Below are positions 9,638-17,804 of a stretch of 38,558 nt of DNA, one piece after another. The notes under the pieces are model-generated. The model was given only the letters and a program-made list of their open reading frames with translations. It ran no database searches and was not told where the DNA came from. Numbering within the stretch: position 1 is the first letter of the stretch; the number at the start of each line of letters is the position of its first letter. The stretch is from an uncultured Caldimonas sp. (GTDB lineage Bacteria; Pseudomonadota; Gammaproteobacteria; Burkholderiales; Burkholderiaceae), in the NCBI RefSeq assembly GCF_946480305.1, contig NZ_CAMLJQ010000040.1, positions 1 to 38,558 on the forward strand, read 5' to 3'. The translations under genes and the position numbers were made by a program.

Positions 9638-9751
9638 CGGCGACATGCGGCCGAGGCCGCGTGACGGAGTGCAGCTTTGTGCCGTGTTCAAGAGGTCCGG
9701 CCCAGGCGCTGTTGCCCCTTCGCCGCGCGCGGCCCCGCCTGGCGCGGAATA

Positions 9752-10270
9752 ATGCCGGGCGTGAACCCTCCTCGCCGCGCCGCCGCGCCCAGCTTCTCGT
9801 CGCTCGAATTCCGTCGTGCCCTCGGCATGTTCGCCACCGGCGTGACGATCGTGACGGCACGGGATGTCGACGGCCGGCTGATCGGGCTGACGGCCAATTC
9901 GTTCAATTCGGTGTCGCTGGAGCCGCCGCTCGTGCTATGGAGCCTGTCGCGGCGCGCCGGCTCGATGCCGGTGTTCTCGCGCGGGTCGCATTACGCCATC
10001 CACATCCTGGCGGCCGAGCAGATGGCGCTCGCAGAGCGCTTTGCGGCCAAGAACGTCGACCGCTGGGCCGGCGTGGCCTACCGCGAGAACGACTCGGGTA
10101 CGCCCGTGATCGACGGCGCCGCGGCGGTGTTCGAGTGCTTCAACCGCAGCCAGTACGAAGAAGGCGATCACGTCATCTTCGTCGGCGAGGTCGAGCGGTG
10201 CACGCACCGCGCCGAGGCCTCGCCGCTGCTGTTCCACGGCGGCCGCTACTTCACCGAGCTGCCGCTTTGA
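9752..10270 (+). CDS. Flavin reductase family protein (FMN-binding split barrel)
   Basis: Flavin reductase-like protein (172 aa), HpaC/RutF type, expected to reduce FMN or FAD with NAD(P)H for a partner monooxygenase. Family features are FRRALGMFATGVTIVTA at the N-terminus, LTANSFNSVSLEPPLVLWSL in the flavin-binding strand region, and HVIFVGEVERC ... PLLFHGGRYFTEL at the C-terminus. The start is uncertain: ATG at 9752, or GTG at 9761, seven bases after an AATAAT hexamer that could be the -10 box of a leaderless transcript. No monooxygenase lies nearby. The last 20 bp overlap the convergent tautomerase gene. Confidence 0.9.
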   Translation: MPGVNPPRRAAAPSFSSLEFRRALGMFATGVTIVTARDVDGRLIGLTANSFNSVSLEPPLVLWSLSRRAGSMPVFSRGSHYAIHILAAEQMALAERFAAKNVDRWAGVAYRENDSGTPVIDGAAAVFECFNRSQYEEGDHVIFVGEVERCTHRAEASPLLFHGGRYFTELPL

Positions 10271-10667
10271 GCTGGTTCTCGATGTAGCGGCGCTCCTGCG
10301 TGAGCCCGCCGTAGCCATACGCGTCGCCGCGCACCTCGTCCACCAGCACGTAGCTCGCCGGATGCAGCGGCCCGAGCAGGCCTTGCATGGCCTCGTGCAC
10401 GGCCGCGACGTAGCGCGCCTTCTCGTCCTTCGTGTTGGTGCCTTCGGTGATCGAGATGCGCAGGTTGAAGCTCGCGAGCCGGTGCTCGCTCAGCGTGCGC
10501 GTTCCGATGATCCACAAGGCCGGATCGACCGGTTCGACCTGCACCGCCGTGACCTCCGGCTTCTTGCCGAGGATGTCGGTGGTGAGTGCGGTCACCCGGG
10601 TGGCCAGGTCCTGCGGCAAGGCGTGGCGAGTGGCCTCGGCGCTGTAGCGAAGATGAACGAAGGGCAT
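10251..10667 (-). CDS. Tautomerase-superfamily protein
   Basis: 138-residue protein starting MPFVHLRYS; after Met removal the N-terminal Pro would be the catalytic base typical of 4-oxalocrotonate tautomerase/MIF-fold enzymes. A second beta-alpha-beta unit follows (SFNLRISITEGTNTKDEKARYVAAVHEAM), so the length fits a single chain with two tautomerase repeats, as in MIF or cis-CaaD. The substrate cannot be told. It lies 26 bp downstream of the 67-aa gene on the same strand and opposite the LysR gene, so it is probably the regulated target. The 3' end overlaps the flavin reductase gene tail to tail. Confidence 0.82.
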   Translation of the reverse strand: MPFVHLRYSAEATRHALPQDLATRVTALTTDILGKKPEVTAVQVEPVDPALWIIGTRTLSEHRLASFNLRISITEGTNTKDEKARYVAAVHEAMQGLLGPLHPASYVLVDEVRGDAYGYGGLTQERRYIENQLKAAAR

Positions 10668-10693
10668 GTGTGGCTCCAGTGGGAAGGATGGGA

Positions 10694-10897
10694 TCAGTAC
10701 GGCGGCCTGTCGTGCACGTCGCGCCAGCCGCGCTCGTGCCAGATCCGCTCGACCCGTTCTGCCCAGGCATCGAACAGGCGATCGAACAGACCGCCCGCTC
10801 CGCTCTCCTGGGCGGCTTCTGCAGGCGTGACGGCGGGCGGGACCAGTCGCAGTTCGGGCGCGACCGGGGGGCGGGGGCAGGCAGTGTGGGCGCTCAT
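10694..10897 (-). CDS. Small hypothetical protein (67 aa)
   Basis: Unrecognised small protein. The ATG at 10897 is preceded by a strong Shine-Dalgarno (AAGGAG, about 7 nt spacing), which supports translation. The N-terminal half is Pro/Ala-rich; the C-terminal half is an amphipathic stretch GLFDRLFDAWAERVERIWHE ending in charged residues. There is no signal peptide or membrane segment. It is the first gene of a two-gene unit with the tautomerase and is divergent from the LysR regulator, with the paired operator-like boxes in between. Confidence 0.7.
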   Translation of the reverse strand: MSAHTACPRPPVAPELRLVPPAVTPAEAAQESGAGGLFDRLFDAWAERVERIWHERGWRDVHDRPPY

Positions 10898-10933
10898 CGC
10901 GAACTCCTTGTGTATCGGTGCCTTCACTCTAAG

Positions 10934-10991
10934 TTTGCGAGGAAGCACAAACAAGACGAAGATCGGCACACTGAATTTGCAAAAACGCACA
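10934..10991. promoter_or_regulatory. Paired LysR-type operator boxes TTTGC-N6-GCACA
   Basis: Two copies of TTTGC-N6-GCACA lie at 10934-10949 and 10976-10991, in the divergent interval between the 67-aa gene and the LysR gene. Each is an interrupted inverted repeat (TTGC/GCA) containing the T-N11-A pattern of LysR-type binding sites. The repeat distance is 42 bp, four helical turns, so two dimers would sit on the same DNA face. The second copy runs into the A of the LysR start codon, which fits negative autoregulation. Binding by the adjacent regulator is inferred. Confidence 0.6.
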
Positions 10992-11899
10992 TGCCCGCAA
11001 CCGCCAACACCTCTCCGATCGACTGGGACGATTTGCGATACGCGCTTGCCGTGGCGGATGCGGGTTCACTCGTGGGGGCGGCGCGCTCGCTCGGCGTGCA
11101 GCACTCCACCGTGCTGCGCCGGCTCGACGCATTGGAGCGGCGCCTCGGCACGCGCCTGTTCGACCGCCATCGCCAGGGCTACACACCCACCGAAGCCGGG
11201 GAGTTGCTGGCCGAGCAGGCGCGCCGCATGCAACCGGCCATCGATGACATGGCGCGGCGCATCGTCGGTCGCGATCTGCAGTTGACCGGCGTGGTGCGCC
11301 TGAACACCTCGTACATCGCGATGCTCTACCTGCTGCCCGACCCGCTGGCCGCTTTCGCTCGCGCCCACCCCGGCATCGAGGTGGAGGTGGTCGAGGCGAT
11401 GGCGCTGGTGGACCTTTCGCGTCGCGATGCCGACGTGGCGATGCGCATCAGCACCCAGGTGCCGCAGCACCTCGTCGGGCGGCAGCTCGGCACGGTGCGG
11501 TTCCGCATCTATGCACGGCGGGGCCAGGCAGGGCTGCCGCAACGGCCGCAGCCGGTCGAGCAACTCATCGAGCAGGCGCCGTGGATCGGCTTCGAGCGAG
11601 ATGCTTCCGGCACCTTCTTCGAGCGCTGGATGCGCAACCACGTGCTGCCGGAACGCATCCGCATGCGTGTGGACTTGTTCCACTCGATGACGGTCATGCT
11701 GCGCACGGGCCTGGGCGTCGGCCTGCTGCCCACCTTCGTCGGCGCGCAGGAGCCCGATCTGGTGGCGGTGTCCGATGACATCGAGGAGATCGCCACGCCG
11801 GTGTGGCTGCTCACCCACCCCGACCTGCGCCGCACTGCGCGGGTGCGGGTCTTCATGCAGCACGTCGGTGACGCAGTGGCGGAGCGGCTGTCAACTTGA
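10991..11899 (+). CDS. LysR-family transcriptional regulator
   Basis: LysR-type regulator (302 aa). The N-terminal winged HTH is at about residues 12-70 (LRYALAVADAGSLVGAARSL ... HSTVLRRLDALERRLGTRLF). The type-2 periplasmic-binding-like effector domain follows (LTGVVRLNTSYIAMLYLLPD ... LLPTFVGAQEPDLV). The HTH carries H-S-T-V-L-R-R in place of the common S-A-V-S-R-Q, as in the VtlR/GbpR-like subgroup. It is divergent from the 67-aa gene and tautomerase and probably controls them. The ATG at 10991 directly abuts an operator-like repeat and has no clear ribosome site, so the transcript may have a very short leader. Confidence 0.95.
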   Translation: MPATANTSPIDWDDLRYALAVADAGSLVGAARSLGVQHSTVLRRLDALERRLGTRLFDRHRQGYTPTEAGELLAEQARRMQPAIDDMARRIVGRDLQLTGVVRLNTSYIAMLYLLPDPLAAFARAHPGIEVEVVEAMALVDLSRRDADVAMRISTQVPQHLVGRQLGTVRFRIYARRGQAGLPQRPQPVEQLIEQAPWIGFERDASGTFFERWMRNHVLPERIRMRVDLFHSMTVMLRTGLGVGLLPTFVGAQEPDLVAVSDDIEEIATPVWLLTHPDLRRTARVRVFMQHVGDAVAERLST

Positions 11900-11939
11900 C
11901 GACAGGCCGGGCTGGCGGCACGGGCCTATCATCGCCGGG

Positions 11940-12113
11940 TCTTCAGGGCGGGGTGGAACTCCCCACCGGCGGTAGGAGCGGCGCGCTTTTTTGCGCCGCT
12001 CGAGCCCGCGAGCGCCTGGCACTGCGATGCAGCGCCGGGGTCAGCAGATCCGGTAGCACGGCGCCCGCCGTGCGAAGCCGGGGCCGACGGTCACAGTCCG
12101 GATGAAAGAAGAC
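11940..12113 (+). promoter_or_regulatory. FMN riboswitch (RFN element)
   Basis: Canonical RFN aptamer. The conserved blocks, in order, are TTCAGGGCGGGGTG and CCCCACCGGCGGTAG, then a variable 9-bp hairpin (GAGCGGCGC/GCGCCGCTC). GAGCCCGCGAGCG, GGTCAGCAGATCCGG, a second variable hairpin (12056-12073), GCCGGGGCCGACGGT and CACAGTCCGGATGAAAGAAG follow. A TATCAT -10-like hexamer at 11927-11932 would start transcription right at the aptamer. About 110 nt separate the aptamer from the ribB start. This expression platform contains GCACGGC (12158-12164) and GCCGTGC (12179-12185), which repeat the arms of the second aptamer hairpin. FMN binding should repress ribB. Confidence 0.97.
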
Positions 12114-12224
12114 AGCGGTCGCGAGGCGGCCGGTGGTGTTGCGCGCGCCTGTGCGCAGCACGGCCGTGCCGCGGCGCAGCCGTGCCCTGGAACGCCCGTC
12201 CTCAACTGCAAACAGGAGCGTTTC

Positions 12225-12893
12225 ATGAGTTCGACTCTGCTTTCCCCTCACTCTGTCACCGCCACCGACGGCGATCTGCCGGGCCCCTGGCGCGCGGCGC
12301 TCGACGCGCTGCGCCGCGGTGACCCTGTCCTCGTCACCGACGACGAAGATCGCGAGAACGAGGCCGACTTCATCGCCGCCGCGTCGACGATGAGCGAAGC
12401 TGCCATGGTGCGGATGATCCGCGACGGCAGCGGCATCGTCTGCCTCTGCCTGGAGCCCGACGCGGTGGACCGGCTCGGGCTGCCACCCATGGTGCCGGTC
12501 AACGAGAGCCGCTTCGGCACGGCCTTCACCGTCTCGATCGAGGCGCGGCAGGGGGTGGGCACCGGTGTGTCGGCGCGCGACCGCATGACGACCATTGCAG
12601 CCGCGCTCTGCACGGCACCGGGCGGTGTGGCCAGCCCAGGCCACGTGTTCCCGCTGCGGGCGGCGCGTGGCGGGGTGCTGGAACGGCGTGGCCACACCGA
12701 GGCCGCGGTCGATCTGCCCCGCATCGCAGGGCTGGTGCCGGCCGGCGTGCTGTGCGAGCTGATGAATGCGGACGGCAGCATGGCACACGGCCAGCAGGTG
12801 CTCGACTACGCGCAACGCCACGGGCTCGTCGTGCTGACGATCGAGGACGTGGTGCACATGCGCCGGCGATGGGAGCACGCGGCTTGCTCTTGA
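12225..12893 (+). CDS. ribB: 3,4-dihydroxy-2-butanone 4-phosphate synthase
   Basis: RibB (222 aa) converts ribulose 5-phosphate to 3,4-dihydroxy-2-butanone 4-phosphate plus formate, the four-carbon precursor of riboflavin. Signature motifs are the acidic metal loop [25 protein letters not shown] and the PGHVFPLRA segment. There is no fused GTP cyclohydrolase II domain, unlike many RibBA proteins, so this is the stand-alone riboswitch-controlled paralogue. The start at 12225 follows CAGGAG. It sits directly behind the FMN riboswitch; the downstream trxC may be cotranscribed (41-bp gap). Confidence 0.96.
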   Translation: MSSTLLSPHSVTATDGDLPGPWRAALDALRRGDPVLVTDDEDRENEADFIAAASTMSEAAMVRMIRDGSGIVCLCLEPDAVDRLGLPPMVPVNESRFGTAFTVSIEARQGVGTGVSARDRMTTIAAALCTAPGGVASPGHVFPLRAARGGVLERRGHTEAAVDLPRIAGLVPAGVLCELMNADGSMAHGQQVLDYAQRHGLVVLTIEDVVHMRRRWEHAACS

Positions 12894-12934
12894 ATTGAGC
12901 ATCCGCGCACGCATGTGCCGGCCAGGAGTTGCCC

Positions 12935-13357
12935 ATGCTGATCGCCTGCCCTCATTGCCAAGCTGTCAACCGCGTGCCCGACGAACGCCTGCACGACGAC
13001 CCGCACTGCGGTCGCTGCAAGCAGCCGATGCTGAACGGCGAGCCGGTCGAGCTGACGGACGCCAACTTCGAGTCGGTGGTCGGCAAGACCGAACTGCCGG
13101 TCGTGGTGGACTTCTGGGCACCGTGGTGCGGGCCGTGCCGCGCGATGGCGCCGCAGTTCGAGCAGGCAGCGCGCGAGCTGAAAGGCCGCGCGCTGTTCGT
13201 CAAGCTCAACAGCGACGACAACCCGAAGACCTCGGTCCGGTATCGCATCCGCAGCATCCCCACGGTGCTGCTGTTCCGAGGCGGCGAGGAGTACAGCCGC
13301 CTCTCAGGCGCGATGCCGGCACGAGACCTCGTGCGCTGGGTGCAGCAGGCACGCTGA
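12935..13357 (+). CDS. trxC: Thioredoxin 2 (zinc-binding)
   Basis: 140-residue thioredoxin with an N-terminal zinc ribbon (CPHC at about residues 5-8 and CGRC at about 27-30) followed by a thioredoxin domain. The domain has active site WCGPC within VVVDFWAPWCGPCRAMAP and the cis-Pro loop RSIPTVLLF. It is a cytosolic disulfide reductase, often peroxide-induced in other bacteria. The ATG at 12935 has AGGAG 7 nt upstream; a TTG two codons earlier is less likely. It lies 41 bp after ribB on the same strand and is convergent with the porin gene. Confidence 0.95.
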   Translation: MLIACPHCQAVNRVPDERLHDDPHCGRCKQPMLNGEPVELTDANFESVVGKTELPVVVDFWAPWCGPCRAMAPQFEQAARELKGRALFVKLNSDDNPKTSVRYRIRSIPTVLLFRGGEEYSRLSGAMPARDLVRWVQQAR

Positions 13358-13420
13358 CGCCCCTCGGGGCGGATCAGCGGCCTGACCAGCGTGGGTTGCC
13401 GTCGCGTTGAGCCGGTGCTC

Positions 13421-13440
13421 GGGTGCCGCGAACGGCACCC
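13421..13440. terminator. Stem-loop between convergent trxC and porin genes
   Basis: Perfect 8-bp inverted repeat GGGTGCCG/CGGCACCC around a CGAA tetraloop, 12 bp past the porin stop on the minus strand and 63 bp past the trxC stop. A smaller hairpin (CGCCCC/GGGGCG, 13358-13371) overlaps the end of trxC. Neither has a U-tract, so they may stabilise 3' ends rather than act as classical intrinsic terminators. Confidence 0.5.
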
Positions 13441-13452
13441 GCCTCGGGGTGC

Positions 13453-14706
13453 TTACCACCACGTCTCGAACTGCGCGCCCACCGACGAGCCGCTCTTGCG
13501 GTCGCCGAAGACCTGGGAGAGGCGCGAACTGCCCAGCCCGGTGTCGGCGTTGATCGCATCACGCGCGGCGTCGTTCCAGCGCGCGTAGGTGTAGAACAGG
13601 CGGATCGTCGGACGCGAGCTGGGCTCCTTGCCGGCCGACATCGCCGCGGCGAGCGTGAGCTTGGTCAGGTTGCGCGTGCGGCCGTTCTCGGGCTTGACGA
13701 TGTCGTGGCCCAGTTCGACCAGGGCGCGGAAGGGGCCCGCGATGTGCGTGTCGGTGCGGCCGCCGATCGAGTACCACTTCTCGTCTTCGTCGTTGACGCG
13801 CTTGGTGCGGAACTCGGCGATGAAGTCCCAACCGGTGCGGATGCTCGGCAGCATGCCGGTCTGCTGCAGTACCGCGCGCCACTGGCGGAAGTCGTCGCCG
13901 CGCTCGAACTTGGTGCCGACGAAGGTGGCACCGCCCAGGATGCCCTTGGTCACGTGGTACAGGCCGAGCCGGGTCTGCGAGTTCTTGTCGGCCGCTTCGG
14001 TGGGCGGCGTGGTCGACTGGTCGTCGCTCGTCGTGTCGTTCGCATAGCCGAAGTACACCGCCAGCTCGCTGTTCGGCAGCGTGGGGATGCCGGTGTAGCG
14101 GAACGCGTGCTCGTAGCGATTCTCGACCGCGCTTTCGCTGCGCGGGTTCATCAGGAAGGCGTAGCTGAACTTGCCGACGCCGAGTTCCATGTCTTCGATG
14201 CCCGCGCCGTCGCCGTCGTGGTTCTCGAGGAACTGGTCGTTGATGCCCAGCTGCACCCGGTCATAGAAGCGGCGGCCGGCCCACACCTTGGCGTTGCCGA
14301 TCTGGGGGATCCCGGTGCCGTAGGCATAGGCCTGGCCGAAACGAGCGGTGAGTTCATTCGTGCCGGCTTCTTCGTCGCCCCAGGCACGGTAGACCGAGGG
14401 CATCAAGTGGATGTACCAGCGCCCGCCGTTCTCCACCTCGGCCAGCTTGGCGGCGAAGTTGGGTTCGATCACGTAGTCGCACTCGTTGCCCAGACGGTAT
14501 TTGGTGTCGGCGCCGGGCAACTGGTAGCACACCATCGTGCCTCCGCGCGAATTGACGCCGGTGGCGGCGCGCGCGTAACCGGAGAACTCGATCGCCGGGG
14601 TGGACTGCGCACCGGCTGCGGCGGCGGCAAAGGCGAGCGCAGCGCCGGACAGCACGCGCAGTTTCGGAGCGCGCAGGCGCGCCGTCATGGGGATGGACTG
14701 TTTCAC
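13453..14706 (-). CDS. LamB-type maltoporin/carbohydrate porin
   Basis: Outer-membrane sugar porin (417 aa). It has a signal peptide of about 35 residues (LSGAALAFAAAAAGAQS) and then IEFSGYARAATGVNSRGG, the LamB-type beginning of the mature chain. Aromatic beta strands alternate through to the terminal GAQFETWW. A pair of Cys (MVCYQ ... GNECDY) matches the maltoporin loop L1 disulfide. The GTG at 14706 is preferred because GAGGAG precedes it by 7-8 nt; the next ATG (14688) lacks a site. It is last in the minus-strand sugar locus and has its own operator-like palindrome at 14770-14783. With the neighbouring beta-glucosidase it probably passes glucose or beta-glucosides. Confidence 0.9.
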   Translation of the reverse strand: MKQSIPMTARLRAPKLRVLSGAALAFAAAAAGAQSTPAIEFSGYARAATGVNSRGGTMVCYQLPGADTKYRLGNECDYVIEPNFAAKLAEVENGGRWYIHLMPSVYRAWGDEEAGTNELTARFGQAYAYGTGIPQIGNAKVWAGRRFYDRVQLGINDQFLENHDGDGAGIEDMELGVGKFSYAFLMNPRSESAVENRYEHAFRYTGIPTLPNSELAVYFGYANDTTSDDQSTTPPTEAADKNSQTRLGLYHVTKGILGGATFVGTKFERGDDFRQWRAVLQQTGMLPSIRTGWDFIAEFRTKRVNDEDEKWYSIGGRTDTHIAGPFRALVELGHDIVKPENGRTRNLTKLTLAAAMSAGKEPSSRPTIRLFYTYARWNDAARDAINADTGLGSSRLSQVFGDRKSGSSVGAQFETWW

Positions 14707-14769
14707 TTTTGGTCTCCTCGGTACAAACACGCCGCCGGCCTCGGCGGCACAAAACTCCGGTCGCCCGGA

Positions 14770-14783
14770 TGAAAACGTTTACA
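14770..14783. promoter_or_regulatory. LacI-type operator ahead of the porin gene
   Basis: TGAAAACGTTTACA is a near-perfect 14-bp palindrome (one mismatched pair) with the central ACGT typical of LacI/GalR-family operators. It lies 64 bp upstream of the porin start and 70 bp after the ATPase stop. A closely similar palindrome lies on the beta-glucosidase promoter at 20593-20606, so both are probably bound by the LacI-type regulator at 20741. Porin promoter hexamers are not clear. Confidence 0.7.
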
Positions 14784-14852
14784 TCACCGTCCCAGGACGA
14801 ATGGCGGTCTTTGTTGTTCTGATGAAAAGTCGGGCCTTTCGGGCGGGTGCCG

Positions 14853-15932
<1,080 letters not shown>

Positions 15933-15936
15933 GGCT

Positions 15937-16851
15937 TCAACCCTTGACTGCGCCGGCGGCGATACCCCGCACGAACCAGCGACCGGAAATGAGATAGACG
16001 GCGAGCGGCACCAGCGAGGTGAGGATGGTGGCCGCCATGTTGACGTTGTAGAGACGCTCGCCGGTGGTGGTGTTGATGATGTTGTTGAGCTGCACCGTCA
16101 TCGGCAGGTTCTCGCGACCGGCGAACACCAGGCCGAGGATGAAGTCGTTCCAGATGCCGGTGACCTGCATGATCACGGCCACGACGATGATGGGCAGCGA
16201 CATCGGCAGCATCAGCTGGAAGAAGATGCGCCAGAAGCCGCCGCCGTCGATGCGGGCCGCCTTGAACAGCTCCATCGGCAGGCTCGCGTAGTAGTTGCGG
16301 AACAGCAGCGTCATCACCGGCATGCCGAAGATCGCGTGGATCAGCACGATGCCGGGCAACGTGCCGAACAGCGACATCGCGGCGAACGCGCGCACCAGCG
16401 GGAACATCAGCACCTGGTAGGGCACGAACGCGCCCATCATCAGGATGCCGAACAGCCACGCGCCACCGCGCGGGCGCCAGAACGACAACGCATAGCCGTT
16501 GACGGCGCCGAGCAGGATGGACAGCACCGTGCTCGGCACGACGATCGCGACCGAATTCCAGAAGCCGGTGCTGATGCCTTCGCACTGCAGGCCGGTGCAG
16601 GCCGAGGCCCACGCCACCATCCACGGCTCGATCGTGATGCTGACCGGCAGCGAGAAGATGTTGCCCAGCCGGATCTCGTCCATCGGCTTCAGCGAGGTGA
16701 CGAGCATCACGTACAACGGCAGCAGGAAGAACGCCGCGGCCGAGAGCAGGAAGGCATACAGGCCGATGCGCGAGGCCGTCCAGCGGGGGCGGCGGCGCGC
16801 AGGCGCGCGGGTGGCAGGGCGGGCAGCGATCGGTGGCATCGTGGCACTCAT
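15937..16851 (-). CDS. Sugar ABC transporter permease (MalG/GtsC type)
   Basis: Inner-membrane permease subunit (304 aa). A basic Pro/Arg-rich cytoplasmic N-terminus precedes six predicted hydrophobic helices, beginning LYAFLLSAAAFFLLPLYVML. The EAA-like coupling loop reads FKAARIDGGGFWRIFFQLML. The periplasmic loop has two Cys (ACTGLQCEG), as seen in glucose-type GtsC proteins. Its start overlaps the stop of the MalF-type gene by 4 bp (16848-16851), indicating tight coupling. Confidence 0.94.
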   Translation of the reverse strand: MSATMPPIAARPATRAPARRRPRWTASRIGLYAFLLSAAAFFLLPLYVMLVTSLKPMDEIRLGNIFSLPVSITIEPWMVAWASACTGLQCEGISTGFWNSVAIVVPSTVLSILLGAVNGYALSFWRPRGGAWLFGILMMGAFVPYQVLMFPLVRAFAAMSLFGTLPGIVLIHAIFGMPVMTLLFRNYYASLPMELFKAARIDGGGFWRIFFQLMLPMSLPIIVVAVIMQVTGIWNDFILGLVFAGRENLPMTVQLNNIINTTTGERLYNVNMAATILTSLVPLAVYLISGRWFVRGIAAGAVKG

Positions 16852-17747
16852 CGGTGGGCTTCCCGCCGCGCGGCGCGGCTCTTGGCGTAGAGGTAGGGGG
16901 CCAGCAATGCAACCACGGTCAGCAGCAGCACCGTCGATGCGGCGGAGGCGAGGCCGATGTTGGCCCGCTGGAAGAGGTAGTCCATGATGAATTTCGCCGG
17001 CACTTCGCTCGCAGTGCCCGGGCCGCCTTGCGTCATCGCGACGACCACGTCATAGACCTTCACGACACCGACCGCGAGCAGCACGAAGGCGGTGGCGATC
17101 GCGGGGCCCAGCATCGGCAGCACGATGCTGACGTAGACGCGCCAGCGCGGGATGCCGTCGATGCGCGCGGCCTTCCACAGGCTGTCGTCGATGCCGCGCA
17201 AGCCGGCGAGCATCAACGCCATCACGAGTCCCGAGGCCTGCCACACCGCCGCGATGACCACTGCATAGATGACCTTGTCCTGGCTGACGATCCAGTCGAA
17301 GGTGAAGCTATCCCAGCCGAGGCCGCGCATGGTCGATTGCAACCCGAGCTGAGGGTTCAGCATCCATTGCCACACGAGACCGGTGGCGACGAAGGACATC
17401 GCGTAGGGATAGAGGAAGATCGTGCGCAGCGCGCCTTCGCCGGCCACTTTCTGGTCGATGAACACCGCCAGCAGGAAACCGATCACGAGGCACGCGACGA
17501 TGAACAGCACGCCGAAGATCACCACGTTGTGCAGCGAGACGATCCAGCGTTCCGTCTCGAACAGGCGCTCGTACTGCGCCAGGCCGACGAAGTTGCTGCT
17601 GGGCAGCGTGCGCGAGCTCGTGAACGAGATCCACACCGACCAGCCGACCGTGCCGACATAGGCGAACAGCACGGTGGCCGCCAGCGGCAGCATCGCGGTG
17701 TAGACCGTCCACTGTCGCAGCAGTGAACCGAGGGGCCTGGTGTTCAT
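16848..17747 (-). CDS. Sugar ABC transporter permease (MalF/GtsB type)
   Basis: Inner-membrane permease subunit (299 aa) with about six hydrophobic helices. The first is TAMLPLAATVLFAYVGTVGW. The EAA-loop is LWKAARIDGIPRWRVYVSIVLPML, the family coupling helix that contacts the ATPase. It lacks the large periplasmic domain of enteric MalF, as usual for glucose/mannose CUT1 systems. It is separated from the binding-protein gene by 57 bp containing a strong hairpin, and its end overlaps the next permease by 4 bp. Confidence 0.94.
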   Translation of the reverse strand: MNTRPLGSLLRQWTVYTAMLPLAATVLFAYVGTVGWSVWISFTSSRTLPSSNFVGLAQYERLFETERWIVSLHNVVIFGVLFIVACLVIGFLLAVFIDQKVAGEGALRTIFLYPYAMSFVATGLVWQWMLNPQLGLQSTMRGLGWDSFTFDWIVSQDKVIYAVVIAAVWQASGLVMALMLAGLRGIDDSLWKAARIDGIPRWRVYVSIVLPMLGPAIATAFVLLAVGVVKVYDVVVAMTQGGPGTASEVPAKFIMDYLFQRANIGLASAASTVLLLTVVALLAPYLYAKSRAARREAHR

Positions 17748-17766
17748 GGCGTCTTTCGTGTGAGGG

Positions 17767-17794
17767 CGTGCACCGGCTCGGGCGCCGGTGCACG
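17767..17794 (-). promoter_or_regulatory. Intercistronic stem-loop after the binding-protein gene
   Basis: Perfect 11-bp inverted repeat (CGTGCACCGGC/GCCGGTGCACG) with a 6-nt loop, between the binding-protein stop and the first permease start. There is no U-tract, so it is unlikely to terminate fully. Hairpins in this position in other importer operons protect the upstream message and keep the binding protein in excess over the membrane subunits. Confidence 0.65.
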
Positions 17795-17804
17795 TTCATT
17801 GGCG

